Below are positions 17,384-28,600 of a DNA stretch of 64,000 bases, piece after piece (the first letter of the stretch is position 1; each line of letters begins with the position of its first letter). The notes beneath the pieces are model-generated. The model had not been told where the DNA came from and did not search any database. It saw nothing but the letters and a program-made list of their open reading frames with translations. This DNA is from Sphingobacteriales bacterium (lineage in GTDB: Bacteria; Bacteroidota; Bacteroidia; Chitinophagales; Chitinophagaceae): the NCBI GenBank assembly GCA_004295245.1, contig REAR01000058.1, positions 1-64,000 on the forward strand, given 5' to 3'. The position numbers were made by a program, and so were the translations under genes.

Positions 17384-18928
17384 ATGAAAAAGAATCTTCC
17401 TTTTTTAAGTGGCGCTTTATTTATTGCTGTTACGGTTGGTGCCATTCAATATATAGTCTTAAAAAGTACTGGTGGTGTTTTTTGCTACCCGTTGGATGAT
17501 ACATTTATTCATATGGCAGTGTCGGATAATATTGCGCAGCATGGCGTTTGGGGTATTACACCTGCTGAGTTTACCTCAACTTCTTCTTCTCCTTTTTTTA
17601 CGTTGCTGTTGGCACTATCAATAAAAATTTTCGGCGCTTCTATTTTTCTGCCTATTATTATAAGCAGTATTGGTACGTTTATTATTTTGCTGGCATTGCA
17701 ACAAGAATTGAATCGTTTTTCGCAGTTAACTATACTTAATAAAATACTAACCGTAATAACCGTGCTTGTTGTGGGTGCCTTGCCTGCATTAACATTATTG
17801 GGGATGGAGCATACTTTGCAAATAGCATTTACTTTATTGTATGTGCATGCCATTGCCAGTTATTTGCACACCAAACAGTCTGTCTATTTTAAACAAGCAT
17901 TGCTGTTTGGGTTTTTAATGGTTTTTACACGTTACGAAAACAGTTTTTTTATTGCAGGCAGTTTTGCGTTACTGGCTTGGGAAAAGCAGTGGAAGCAGGC
18001 AATTGTAATTGCCATTACCGGGGCATTGCCTATTTTGTTATTTGGTTTATATGCTAAAAGCCAGGGCGGCTTTTTTATTCCTAACTCAGTAATGATAAAG
18101 GCAAACCAGAATCTTAAATTCTTTTTCAATGGAGGCGCTTCTATTTTAGAAACAGCAAAAAGTATTACCGGGTTAATTGTTGCATGTTTGTTGCTTGCGG
18201 TGCAGCGATTAAAAGATCAAAATAAGGATCGTGATTTTTGGATATTGTGCTTGCTGGTTATTGCAGGTGTTATGCATGGGGCCTTGGCGCAATTTGGTTG
18301 GTTTTATCGCTACGAAGCTTATATTATTGTATTGGGTATTTTGCACCTTACTAAAATGGGGTTAAGCTGGTGGCAGCAAAACGGATGGGCTGTTTTAAAA
18401 AAGCAATGGGTGTTGGGTGCTGTATTTTTTTTATTGTTATTTAACCTGCCACTGCGGGGGGCCAACTCATTTAGAAATTCTGTAAGGGCTATTTATAATA
18501 TTTATGAGCAGCAATACCAAATGGCTTTATTTATGCAACAGTTTTATAAAGGACAAACTGTAGCCGCTAATGATATTGGTGCTATTACATACTATGGCAA
18601 ATTAAACACTATTGATTTATGGGGTTTAGGAAATAATAAAATAGCAGATGCCAGAAAAAATTTCTATTGGAACAATGAATTTTTACAACAAACGGTACAA
18701 ATCACCAATACCCGAATTGCTGTTATCTACGACTCGTGGTTTGATAAAGACCTTACTAAAACATGGCATAAAGTGGCTACCTGGGAAATGCCTTACAATT
18801 ATATTTGTGGCGATATAAAAGTGACCTTTTATGGTATTACAGATGCCGAAGCAACAACACTAAAAGATAAGCTGGTTGCTTTTCAATCTAAATTACCAAA
18901 GGATATAAAGGTGGAATATTTCAGGTAG
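17384..18928 (+). CDS. Polytopic membrane protein, GT-C glycosyltransferase-like
   Basis: 514 residues, about 10-12 hydrophobic segments, then a soluble C-terminal part (about 385-514). The first extracytoplasmic loop carries PLDDTFIHMAVSDNIAQHG; an acidic DD/DE motif here, followed by an IH-rich helix, is characteristic of GT-C enzymes that use polyprenyl-phosphate sugars. FGWFYRYEAYI later in the chain is also common in such proteins. Function is probably transfer of a sugar to the polymer or a lipid on the periplasmic side. It is separated from the operon by a repeat element, so co-transcription is uncertain. Confidence 0.7.
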   Translation: MKKNLPFLSGALFIAVTVGAIQYIVLKSTGGVFCYPLDDTFIHMAVSDNIAQHGVWGITPAEFTSTSSSPFFTLLLALSIKIFGASIFLPIIISSIGTFIILLALQQELNRFSQLTILNKILTVITVLVVGALPALTLLGMEHTLQIAFTLLYVHAIASYLHTKQSVYFKQALLFGFLMVFTRYENSFFIAGSFALLAWEKQWKQAIVIAITGALPILLFGLYAKSQGGFFIPNSVMIKANQNLKFFFNGGASILETAKSITGLIVACLLLAVQRLKDQNKDRDFWILCLLVIAGVMHGALAQFGWFYRYEAYIIVLGILHLTKMGLSWWQQNGWAVLKKQWVLGAVFFLLLFNLPLRGANSFRNSVRAIYNIYEQQYQMALFMQQFYKGQTVAANDIGAITYYGKLNTIDLWGLGNNKIADARKNFYWNNEFLQQTVQITNTRIAVIYDSWFDKDLTKTWHKVATWEMPYNYICGDIKVTFYGITDAEATTLKDKLVAFQSKLPKDIKVEYFR

Positions 18929-19022
18929 TAATTTTTATTGCTTAAGTAATCAAAAATTTAATGGGCCTTGATTTTTTCTGCTAAGATGTTGTGTTGTATG
19001 ATCTGTAAGCTTTATGGCTTGG

Positions 19023-19913
19023 TTACTTATGTTTGGTAACCTTTACCCAATCTACCAGCATTTTACTTTCTCCTTTTTTAATAGACTGTAAACTGGTTTC
19101 TGCTAAACCATAATATGGTTTTGCAATGCCATTTATTTTAAATGGGTACACACCGCCTACAGCAAAATTCAGGATTAAATATTTGGAATTATTGAAAGCC
19201 CAGTCTCCAAAAAAATGGGTCATTGGTTTTGTTATCCTTAGCATTGGTATTTCATCGTATATAAAAAGCAGGGTGTCTGGTTTCCACTCCACAGTGTATA
19301 TATGCCATTGTGTTACGTCGTTGTTTTTAGGAAAATACATACGGTCAACAAGGGCAGCATCTCCGCTATATCCTTTACCATGTACTGCAGCGCTGGCCCA
19401 ATCTTTTTCACCAATATATTCCATTATATCAATCTCTCCTGTTTCAGGCCAATTGCCATTGCCAAGCATCCACCATGCGGGCCAGAGACCAGCACCATCT
19501 GGAAGTTTTATTCTTGCAGAAAAAGAACCATACGTGAATTCATGTTTACTCTTTGTATTGATTCGGCCAGAAATAAAATCAAATTTTTGTCCATCCTTAG
19601 TAAGGAAATTTGGAGTGAAAACTGGTTTTATTTGTAACGCTCCATTTTGCGCACCTTCTGCATCATTACCTTGCACAAGGGAAATAGTAGCTGCTGTATC
19701 AACATATGCTTGCAACTCATTGTTTACATGCACACCTGTAATCTCCTTATTCCATTTTGTCGTATCAAGCGATGGGGTAGAGAAGTCATCAAAGAAAACG
19801 ATTTCTTCTTCCTGTTGCGTCGTATTTAAATTTGCTGAGGTTGATTGACAGCGGGTCATTACAAATATGTTAGCTGCAGCAAATAGTAAAGTATAGATAA
19901 TATTTTTTTTCAT
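19023..19913 (-). CDS. Family 16 glycoside hydrolase (lipoprotein-like)
   Basis: 296 residues from the ATG at 19913, chosen because it begins a signal sequence (MKKNIIYTLLFAAANIFVM) ending in Cys; an upstream in-frame codon at 19949 adds only 12 unlikely residues. The lipobox (VMTRC) is imperfect. The catalytic GH16 motif GEIDIME is present (ExDxxE, nucleophile and acid/base glutamates), flanked by WPAWWMLGNGNWPETG and a HIYTVEWKPD block that are standard in laminarinases. It would cut internal beta-1,3 or mixed beta-1,3/1,4 glucan bonds. It is the last gene of the utilization operon, 35 bases after the previous GH16. Confidence 0.92.
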   Translation of the reverse strand: MKKNIIYTLLFAAANIFVMTRCQSTSANLNTTQQEEEIVFFDDFSTPSLDTTKWNKEITGVHVNNELQAYVDTAATISLVQGNDAEGAQNGALQIKPVFTPNFLTKDGQKFDFISGRINTKSKHEFTYGSFSARIKLPDGAGLWPAWWMLGNGNWPETGEIDIMEYIGEKDWASAAVHGKGYSGDAALVDRMYFPKNNDVTQWHIYTVEWKPDTLLFIYDEIPMLRITKPMTHFFGDWAFNNSKYLILNFAVGGVYPFKINGIAKPYYGLAETSLQSIKKGESKMLVDWVKVTKHK

Positions 19914-19948
19914 CTGGATAGAAATTAAATAGTTGTTGGTTTTATACA

Positions 19949-20977
19949 CTATTGATAAACTCTGATGTAGTCAATTTCAAGTGAAGCAGTATTAAAGGCA
20001 GGATCTATCTGCCCACCAAATGTGCCCCCCATGGCTAAATTGATAATAAAGAAGAAATTTTGATTAAATGCAGTTGTATTATTGTTAGCAAAAGTGTAGA
20101 AAATAGTATTGTCAACAGAAATTTTAATACTGCTTGACGTCCATTCTAATGTATAGATATGAAAATCGGTAGTGGCGTTAGATATTACTGTAGTTGCACC
20201 ATCTGCATTACCTCCAGAGCGGCCGGGATAATGTAACGTGCCAAATATCCGATTCAAATCGTTGCCTTTATGCTCCATAATATCTATTTCGCCGCAAGCG
20301 GGCCACCCAGCACTATTAATATTATTACCAAGCATCCAAATAGCTGGCCATGTGCCACCACCGGCCGGTAACTTGGCTCGGGCTTCAACTTTACCATATT
20401 TAAAGGAAAACTTATCTTTTGATAACAGCCGGGCAGAGGTATAAGAACTGCCACTAAAGTTTTCTTTTTTTGCTGTTATTTTAAGCATTCCATCAGATAC
20501 ACTGGCATTACCAAGGCTATTTGTATAATACTGTAATTCAGCATTACCCCATCCACCGGCGCCAATATCAAACCCCCATTTAGAGGGGTTCGGTGCGCCA
20601 GCTGTTTCAAACTCTTCAGCCCAAATTAAGCTTAGGGCTACTGTTACACTTATTTGAATAGACTTAGATATTGTTTGGCCACTTGAACTTCTTGCTAATA
20701 CTTTTACAGTGTAGCTACCCGATGTTGGATAGCGATAAGTAACAGTACCGTTTGCTACTGTTTGAAAAACACCATTTCCATAATCATATTCATAGGCTAC
20801 TGTGTTGGTAGCCGTAGCTGTAAAAGTAACATTGCCACTATTGTCTGTGCTTATTACAGCATTTAATTGAAGATCGCTAGGTGTATTAGAACTACTTGCG
20901 CCACCACCCTTGTCCTTACCGCAAGATAAAGACAGGAGGGAGAGTAATAGTATACTTAAAAATGAATATTGTTTCAT
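19949..20977 (-). CDS. PKD-GH16 glycoside hydrolase lipoprotein
   Basis: 342 residues. A lipoprotein signal (MKQYSFLSILLLSLLSLSC) is followed by a PKD-like domain (about 45-115; YDYGNG and YRYPTSGSYTVKV) and a GH16 domain (about 117-342). The active-site motif is again GEIDIME, with TWPAIWMLG before it and HIYTLEWTSSSIK after it. The ending IDYIRVYQ is typical for GH16. The two GH16 proteins differ in their N-terminal module, so they probably work on the same beta-glucan with different attachment or chain preference. The lipid anchor suggests an outer-membrane location. Confidence 0.93.
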   Translation of the reverse strand: MKQYSFLSILLLSLLSLSCGKDKGGGASSSNTPSDLQLNAVISTDNSGNVTFTATATNTVAYEYDYGNGVFQTVANGTVTYRYPTSGSYTVKVLARSSSGQTISKSIQISVTVALSLIWAEEFETAGAPNPSKWGFDIGAGGWGNAELQYYTNSLGNASVSDGMLKITAKKENFSGSSYTSARLLSKDKFSFKYGKVEARAKLPAGGGTWPAIWMLGNNINSAGWPACGEIDIMEHKGNDLNRIFGTLHYPGRSGGNADGATTVISNATTDFHIYTLEWTSSSIKISVDNTIFYTFANNNTTAFNQNFFFIINLAMGGTFGGQIDPAFNTASLEIDYIRVYQ

Positions 20978-21078
20978 TTGTTATTAATTACAACCATTGA
21001 AATGTATAAACCTAAAATATTATCAAAGTGCTTACTAATTGATTCATTTAAACAAAGGATAAACTATTGATAGTTTAC

Positions 21079-21978
21079 TTACGGCTTTGGTTTTAGTTTT
21101 TGATACCAAGCATTACCATCAGCACCAATATTTCTTAGATGTATGCTAGTGCTAGTTGCAGATAGTATTTCATAGGTTGTGCCACCTGTGCCAAAATTGA
21201 TGATTCCGTTTCCAGGTGCAGTAAACTGAATGCGGGTAGAATTAGCCGGAGTAGATGCTGATGTGGCATCCATAAATGCCAGTTGTTTATTGCCACCTGT
21301 ATTAATACCGTAACACCCATCACCTCCTCCCATACCGTAAAAGGCGGTAGCAGCAGCAATAGAAAAGGATTGACCTTTGTTATTGATGTTCATAGAAATT
21401 CTATTGAGTACATCTTTTGAAAATGTTATTTCATCGTCATAGGCACAAGCCTCTCTTGTATTGGGTCCTGCTGAATAGTAGTTTGGAAAAAATAAATCAT
21501 TTTGGCCAACTCCAAAATGCCCTTGTGCATCGTTGTCTGTTACCCAAACTTTTGAAGAGCCATTAGTAAAAGCTTGTAAAATAGCCGTTGGAATTTCAAA
21601 TGCAACAAAAACAGTGATTTTTTTACTGATAGTTGAAATAGCGCCGCCAGTACCAATTGCATTAACAGAAATGGTGTAACTAAAAGTACCTGGATTACTG
21701 TATTTATGAGTCAGGGTTCCGGACGGAACAACCATTGAAGTGCCATCGCCAAAATCAATATTATACGTTAATGCATTAGATGAAGTGGTTGTTATCGTTA
21801 CGTTTCCGGTTCCATTTCCATTCGGATTGGTACCATCAATTCCTTGTACAACAGTAGTAAGTTTAAGTTCGGTAGGTGTTTTTATCTCTCCAAACTTGTA
21901 TTCTTCTTTTTTGCAACCTGTGCAAATAGAGAATACACTAATTAGTATGATTGCTATAGATTTTATATTCTTAATCAT
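21079..21978 (-). CDS. PKD-domain surface lipoprotein of the utilization locus
   Basis: 299 residues. A lipoprotein signal ends at TGC (about residue 22), followed by a PKD-type beta domain (about 35-130; IDFGDGTS, LTHKYSNPGTFSYTI). The C-terminal half contains VWVTDNDAQGHFGVG and an AYDDEITF segment. I associate this module with surface glycan-binding proteins next to susCD but cannot name a family. It lacks any glycosidase motif I can recognise. It lies 16 bases after the triple-module lipoprotein and probably helps capture the glucan (inference). Confidence 0.75.
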   Translation of the reverse strand: MIKNIKSIAIILISVFSICTGCKKEEYKFGEIKTPTELKLTTVVQGIDGTNPNGNGTGNVTITTTSSNALTYNIDFGDGTSMVVPSGTLTHKYSNPGTFSYTISVNAIGTGGAISTISKKITVFVAFEIPTAILQAFTNGSSKVWVTDNDAQGHFGVGQNDLFFPNYYSAGPNTREACAYDDEITFSKDVLNRISMNINNKGQSFSIAAATAFYGMGGGDGCYGINTGGNKQLAFMDATSASTPANSTRIQFTAPGNGIINFGTGGTTYEILSATSTSIHLRNIGADGNAWYQKLKPKP

Positions 21979-21994
21979 GATTTATTTATTTTAA

Positions 21995-24070
21995 TTAGTT
22001 AAGTCTAATATCATCAAAATAATAAGTGTAATTAGAAGATCCATCTCCCATCGTTCCTAGATCAAAAATCAGAACAATTTTCTGATATGAATTTCCAATA
22101 TTGATAGCATTGAAATCAAATGTCAGTTCTTCCCATGCATTTGCAGTTGTAGTAGTAACTTCTTTTTCAAAGTTGATGCCTCCATTAGATGCATTTTCTA
22201 CTTTCAATAATACTTTTGCACCTATTCTTGGTGAAAAAACCTTGACTTTAAAAGTTCTCGACGAAGCAAAATTTATAGAGTTTACCAATTCTATAAAACT
22301 ACCGCCGTATACTTCACCGGTATTTTTTACCATTTTTGCTACTTTACTACTTGTATTGATACCTGAAGCACTTGGATTATTCACAACGGTGGCATTGCCA
22401 CCCCCAAAATCTACAAAGGGGTATGAGTATGTGGTTGATTGAAAATCTAATGGTAGTGCCAAGTAATTAGGCGTTGTATTTACGGGTAAGAAGGTTATGT
22501 CATCCCAGTAAAATACTTTACCAGTACCTGCATTTCCAAAATCAAAGAAAATAGAAGCCATGTTGTAGGTGTAAGAAAGGTTTATTGGAGCAGTACCAGA
22601 AGATTGATTGGCGAAATCAAAAATCAAAGTTTCCCAAGTATTGACAGCCTGTGTCATTGCTTCGGTTTCTACGGACCTTGTATTATTAGTGCGATCTTCT
22701 ACTTTCAATCTTATTCGTAATCCCGCAGTTGGTGAATATACACGTACACTCATTTGAGTTTTAGTAGCAGTGAAAGGAATAGGACTAGTGAACCCGGCTC
22801 CAATAGTAGTACCTGCCCAAACTTCTGCTCCGCCTGGCTTAGTTGTTTTTTTAACTTTATTACTTGCGTTTACAGGATCTGAAGCGTCAGCAGTAAGATT
22901 ATTTCCAAAATCAACAACTTCATAGTTAATGCCAGCCTGATCAAAACTAACCGGAAGACTGAGTAAGCTTACGGGCATTTGATTTACTAATCGGATATCG
23001 TCAAATAACCATGTAAAATTAGCTGAACCATCTCCTGATATTCCAAGATCAAAAATCAATACAATTTTTTGATAGGAGTTTGCTGTATTGATTGTTCTGA
23101 AATCAAAAGCCAGATCCTCCCAAGTATTGGCAACAGTGGTAATTACTTCTTTTTCAAATGAAATTCCACCATTGGTAAGGTTTTCTGTTTTCAACAATAC
23201 TTTTGCACCAACTCTAGGAGAGTAAACTTTCATTCGAAAAACTTTATTGCTGGAAAAATCAATCGGATTTCCTAACGTAATAAAACTGCCTCCCCAAACT
23301 TCGGGCGCATTTTTTACCAATTTACCCACTTTGGCAGACGTATTAATGCCATTCATGTGGGGGTTATTTATTTTTGTAGCAACCCCTCCACCAAAATCTG
23401 TAAAAGTATAATTGACGGTTAACGATTCAAAACTAATTGGTAATAATATAGGATCAGTTATTGTAATAGTAGTTGTGTAAGTTGTTGTAGCGGCACCACC
23501 ACTGTAAGCAATAACTTTTACCGTATAATTACCTACAGCTGCATAAGTATGACTTGGTGTTTGACCTTCTAAAAAGACCAATCCTGGTTCATTAGGTATA
23601 TCTCCAAAAAACACCCTGAAATTAGTTTCGTATAAAGCTGAAGCTGTAACATTTACTTTGAAATTATTGACTGGGTCGATAGTAACGGTTGCTGCTAAAT
23701 TTTCGGGAGCTTTAAAAGATACTGTGAGTGGCTTTGTTACTTCAGTTACTTTACCGGTAACACTACGGGCAACTATTTTTACGGTATAAACACCTTCTGG
23801 GTAGACATGTGTAGTGTTTTTGCCTGGTAGTACCAAAACAGGAGTATTTCCTCCATGCCCATAATAAACATCGTATTGAGCAACTCCATTGCCATTTGGC
23901 GTAATAGTAACAACACCAGTATTGTCTTGCGTAATTTCAAATAAAACAGACAATTCTTCTGGAGATGCCGCATTATTTACAAATGATAAGTCGTCATTTA
24001 TTTTTTTTTGGCAACTTAATAAAACAGTTATCAGTAATAAAACAAGGCCTATATATTTAACTGGTTTCAT
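21995..24070 (-). CDS. Surface glycan-binding lipoprotein with PKD domains and three CBM-like modules
   Basis: 691 residues. The lipoprotein signal ends at LLSC (Cys20). Two PKD-like domains (about 38-120 and 123-206) are followed by three related beta-sandwich modules of about 155 residues (209-365, 371-530, 538-691). Each starts LPxxF, contains VDFGG/TDFGG and ends in F-DDI-L. Modules 1 and 3 are very alike (both carry VGAKVLLK or IGAKVLLK, and YQKIVLIFDLG), while module 2 has diverged. This is the position and build of a SusE/SusF-like binding protein following susD. It likely holds polysaccharide at the cell surface for SusC/D import and GH16 attack. Confidence 0.85.
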   Translation of the reverse strand: MKPVKYIGLVLLLITVLLSCQKKINDDLSFVNNAASPEELSVLFEITQDNTGVVTITPNGNGVAQYDVYYGHGGNTPVLVLPGKNTTHVYPEGVYTVKIVARSVTGKVTEVTKPLTVSFKAPENLAATVTIDPVNNFKVNVTASALYETNFRVFFGDIPNEPGLVFLEGQTPSHTYAAVGNYTVKVIAYSGGAATTTYTTTITITDPILLPISFESLTVNYTFTDFGGGVATKINNPHMNGINTSAKVGKLVKNAPEVWGGSFITLGNPIDFSSNKVFRMKVYSPRVGAKVLLKTENLTNGGISFEKEVITTVANTWEDLAFDFRTINTANSYQKIVLIFDLGISGDGSANFTWLFDDIRLVNQMPVSLLSLPVSFDQAGINYEVVDFGNNLTADASDPVNASNKVKKTTKPGGAEVWAGTTIGAGFTSPIPFTATKTQMSVRVYSPTAGLRIRLKVEDRTNNTRSVETEAMTQAVNTWETLIFDFANQSSGTAPINLSYTYNMASIFFDFGNAGTGKVFYWDDITFLPVNTTPNYLALPLDFQSTTYSYPFVDFGGGNATVVNNPSASGINTSSKVAKMVKNTGEVYGGSFIELVNSINFASSRTFKVKVFSPRIGAKVLLKVENASNGGINFEKEVTTTTANAWEELTFDFNAINIGNSYQKIVLIFDLGTMGDGSSNYTYYFDDIRLN

Positions 24071-24096
24071 ATTTCTAATTTTAATTGTTATATGAT

Positions 24097-25608
24097 TTAG
24101 TACCCGGCATTTTGCGGTAATCCGGAAATGTTAATTTCAGTTTGTGGTATTGGGAAAACTTCATGCTTACCCGTTACAAATCCTGAAAGTTTACCGGCAG
24201 CCTGGCCGGTTCTAACTAAATCGAAAAACCGCTCGCCTTCCATAGCAAGCTCTAAACGACGTTCGTCTAGAATAGCTAAATAGAGAGTATTGCCACTGGC
24301 AGATATATCATGTAGTAAGTCTCCAAAAGCCCGACGTCTGACCAAATTCAAATAGGTTCTTGCTTTGGTATCGTTGGGTGCAGTAGCTTTATTATTCGCT
24401 TCAGCAGCCATTAATAAAACGTCTGCATATCGAATGGTTCGGAAATTATTTTCGTAGTTCAGTTCTATTTGTCCTGAAGTCTCCCCTTTTCTGGGCAGGT
24501 ATTTTTGGTTGTATAAGCCTGTGTTTTTGTATGGAGCTACCTGATAGGTAATATTATAGGATGGGTTCGCTGTTTTGTAAGCTTCAATATCTAATACTGT
24601 GCCTTCTTTTCTTTTATCACCTGTAGTGTAAGCCGCAGAAAGATTTTGTGTTGGTAAATTAGTGCTCCAACCTGCAGCATAGGGCATAGCAGCTGAACCA
24701 TTAATGCCTCTTATACCGCATTGCTGAACAGAGTGGTTACCTTGTCCTCTGTTTACATAAGACCAGTTGTAATAAGGTGAGCTATTAGAGTATTGAATTT
24801 CAAAAATTGACTCAGGCCCATTTTCACCTGCTTTTAGAAACATACCACTAAAGTCTGTAACAAGACTGAAAGCATTTGAAGATATAACAGTTTCTAATAT
24901 TGTAGCCGCCGCGTCATATTTTTTTTGATATAAATATACTTTACCTAATAAAGACTGTGCAGCATATTTTGTAATTCTTCCTTTATCTATTTGTATCGCA
25001 GGAAGTACAGCAATAGCATTATTTAAATCTATTTCAATTTGCTTATAAATTTCTGCTTTGGAAGCTTTGCCAATTGTCTTTGATTCGCTTAATCCTAATC
25101 TCTTATCAACGAATAAAGGAACATCTCCAAAAAACTTTACCAAATGAAAATAATAATAAGCCCTAAGAAAATATACTTCACCATATAAAGCATCCTTGCC
25201 CGCAAAATTAATTGTTTCACCAGCGAGGTTACTTGTTTTATACTGATGTAAGTAGTTCGCTCTATTAATCCCTTCGTAAGCTGCTTGCCAAAGCTCTGTA
25301 AGCGTGCCGTTGACAGGAGTATGGGAAAAATCATCAATTTGCTGCAAAGAGAGTACATCAGAAGCGTTTTCTCCGCCTGCAACAGAATTGTCGGAAGCAA
25401 TATCGCCAACAGGAACCGCTTGGTTCAACCATTGTATGGGTGTATATACGCTTACTGCCATTGTTCGATAATCAGATTCTGATTTCAAATAGGCCTCTTC
25501 TGTTATAAGAAAATCTTCTTTAGGGTCGTAATCAACCCATTTTTTACAGGAGGAATAAAGAAAAATTAAAAAAATGATGCTTACTGTTTTTATTTGAATA
25601 TTTTTCAT
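24097..25608 (-). CDS. susD: SusD/RagB-family nutrient-binding lipoprotein
   Basis: 503 residues. The lipoprotein signal ends LYSSC (Cys21). N-terminal SusD features are WVDYDPKEDFLITEEAYLKS and the helix-rich TPR-like region with LRAYYYFHLVKFFGDVPL, a hallmark of the family. The C-terminus contains the RYADVLLMAAEANN and ERRLELAMEGERFFDLVRTG blocks, also standard. SusD caps the SusC transporter at the outer membrane and binds the oligosaccharide. It lies 20 bases after the susC stop and is surely co-transcribed. The ligand, probably a beta-glucan, is inferred from the GH16 genes downstream. Confidence 0.96.
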   Translation of the reverse strand: MKNIQIKTVSIIFLIFLYSSCKKWVDYDPKEDFLITEEAYLKSESDYRTMAVSVYTPIQWLNQAVPVGDIASDNSVAGGENASDVLSLQQIDDFSHTPVNGTLTELWQAAYEGINRANYLHQYKTSNLAGETINFAGKDALYGEVYFLRAYYYFHLVKFFGDVPLFVDKRLGLSESKTIGKASKAEIYKQIEIDLNNAIAVLPAIQIDKGRITKYAAQSLLGKVYLYQKKYDAAATILETVISSNAFSLVTDFSGMFLKAGENGPESIFEIQYSNSSPYYNWSYVNRGQGNHSVQQCGIRGINGSAAMPYAAGWSTNLPTQNLSAAYTTGDKRKEGTVLDIEAYKTANPSYNITYQVAPYKNTGLYNQKYLPRKGETSGQIELNYENNFRTIRYADVLLMAAEANNKATAPNDTKARTYLNLVRRRAFGDLLHDISASGNTLYLAILDERRLELAMEGERFFDLVRTGQAAGKLSGFVTGKHEVFPIPQTEINISGLPQNAGY

Positions 25609-25628
25609 TGTAATAATTTTGAATGAGG

Positions 25629-28600
25629 TTATAGTTTAATATCGATACCAAAACTGTAAGTTCTGGCTTGAGGATAGGCTCCTCTGTCTATACCTGTATC
25701 CAGAATACCCCCTGCAATTTCTGGGTCATAGCCACTATATTTTGTGAGTGTCAATGCGTTTCTAATTTGAGCGTATACTCTTAACCTGCTTAAAAGCTTT
25801 TTTGTTGTGGATGGTGGGAAGGTATATCCTAACTGTAAGTTTTTAATTTTTATGAATGATCCATCTTCTACATAGCGATCTGAAACGCGGATATTGCTAT
25901 TGGCATCTGTAAAAGAATAACGCGGGTTTCTTGCATCGTTCGTTGTTCCGGGGCCTGTCCACCTTGCAAGTACCCCTCGGTACTTATTTGAATAATTTGC
26001 ATTTCTTTCATAAGCACTATATACTTCATTACCTACTGAAGCGTAAGTAAACATGTTAAAATCAAAATTTTTGTATTCTAAATTCAAATTCCATCCAATT
26101 GTAAAGTCCGGAAATGGATCGCCAATTTTTGTTTGATCGGCTGCATTTATTAAACCGTCTTTATTCATATCAACAAACCGGATATCGCCCGGCTGTGCGC
26201 CGGCTTGCGTGGCATGATTTGCTACTTCATCAGCCGTTTGAAATAATCCATCTGTTTTGTATCCAAAAAAATAACCCGGAGTGTATCCTTTTTCAAATAC
26301 AGTAACACTTTGACTTTGTCCATTAAAGTAATATCCGCCGAAAATTTTTGCTGTTCCGTCTGAATTAGTAGCCGTTACTTCGTTCTTTGCTTTTGTAAAC
26401 GTAATTGACGTATTTAGTTTTAATTTCTGAACAATCGTTTCGTTGTAAGTAACTGTCATGTCAATACCACTACTTTTAGTTGCGCCAATATTTGCTGTAG
26501 GAATTGGGATTGTACCCAAATAAAGGGAAGCTGAGGGAGTAAACAGCAAGCCATCCACTTCTTTTTGAAAGTAATCAGCAGAAATTGAAAATTTCCGTTT
26601 GAAAAAAGTAATATCAAAACCGGCATTTGCCTGTAATTGTTTTTCCCATCGCAGGTCATTATTAGCGGCAGATCCTATAGTAGCACCATTGTTAAAAATG
26701 CCACCAAAGGTATAGCCATTACTGTTTCCGGTAGGGCCATAACCAGTATTAACGCCGCCAGTAATGATGCGCACCAATTGAGGGTTTACATTTTCGTTGC
26801 CGATGGAACCGTAGCTACTTCTTATTTTAAGGTGATCAATAAACTCTGAGGTAAAGAATTTTTCTTTGCTAACTACCCAACCCAATGAACCTGAGAAAAA
26901 ATTAGCATATTTATTATTTTCTCCAAAGGCATATGAGCCATCCCTTCTTGCGGTAAATGATGCCAAATATTTTTCCTGGTAGTCATAGTTAATCCGGGAG
27001 AAATATGAAATATTTCTTCTGAAGTATTGATAATAGTAGCCAGAAAGAGCGTTAGAGTTTGTAGCATTATTATTACCGGTAGCGGCTGTAAAGTCTGCAA
27101 ACTCCCAAGAATTAAAAGGAACGTCCTGACGCGAAGCTCCGGCAGCGTTGCCAGAAATTTTTGCTAATGAAAACCCTAATATGGTTTCAAAATTGTGATC
27201 AGTATTTATCTTGAAGTTATAATTAGAAAATGATTCCCATGTATAGTTAAAATTACTTGTTTTTTCATGTGATACACTATTGTGTTCGCCTGGTTTTGCC
27301 GATCCATCAGCCAGCATAGTGTTATTGGTATTATTAATACCGTAGAAAATTAAGGGTGTGAAACTTTTTGCATTCCCATCGTATTTGGTGTAACCGAAAC
27401 GAGTAGTAATTTTCAGGTTTTTTAGAACATCGTATTGAAATTCTGCTTTCCCGTATAATTTGTTGCCAATATTTTTATTGTATGTGTTCTCAAGTTTAGT
27501 AAGCGGATTAAAAATTTCTGATAACAGCAAATTACTGAAGCCAAAAGTGCCTGCAGTATTGGGTACATTATTATAAATGGGTACTGTTGGATCAAAATTT
27601 AAAGCACTGCCAATAACACTATTAAAAGAATTTTCTTGTACTCCTTTACTGTCTAGTATTACAGCAGTAGTATTTAATATAAACTTCAATCGGGATGTTA
27701 AATCAAAACTAAGATTCGCCGTTAAATTTCCTCTTGTATATTTTGATTTATCAATTCCCCCAACAATTCCCCCCTGACTTACATAGCCAGCTGATAAAAA
27801 GTAAGTCATTTTATCACTTCCACCTCTTGCAGTTATATTGTGCGATTGTAAAGGGGCTTTTTTGAATATTTCTTTTTGCCAATCAGTACCTACCCCTAAT
27901 TTAGAAAGATCAGGAAAAATAATATTGCCTCCTGATACGGTACTGCCTTCATTAATCATTGCGGCGTATTCGGTTGCATTCAATACACCAATTGTATTCA
28001 AAACTTCCTGAATGCCATAATTTGCACTTATGGCTATATCTGGTTTCTGATTTTTTTTTCCTGATTTTGTCGTTACAACAATTACTCCGTTACCGCCTTT
28101 AACGCCATAAATGGCAGTTGTAGCAGCGTCCTTTAAAACATTTATTGATTCTATATCAGCAGGATTAATTGAATTGAAATCAGTAAGCGTTTGTGGAGAT
28201 CCGTCAATTATCACAACGGGATCGGTTCCTGAAAAAGAGGGAATTCCTCGTATTAACACGGTAGGTTTAGAACCGGGAGAACCATTTTGAATAACATTAA
28301 CCCCTGATGCCCTTCCTTGCAAGGCATCTTCTGTTCTAACTGGTCTAAGTTTTTCTATATCCGCACTTTTAATAGTGGATATGGCCCCAGAAACTTTAGT
28401 TATTTTTTGGGTGCCGTACCCAATAACTACAACATCAGTAAGTGTAGTCGTTGTGCTTTCCTCCAGCTGGATGTTAACGCTTAAAGCATTGTCAACTACT
28501 TTAAAATCAACAGGTTTCATTCCTGCATAACTGATTACAAGAACAACTCCTTTTTTCACGTTTTCAAGGGAGAAGTTTCCTTTACTGTCTGTAATGGAAC

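Noticed and set aside
19126-19848. 240-codon plus-strand open frame
   Set aside because: Antisense to the GH16 gene, whose catalytic motif and domain order are clear on the minus strand.
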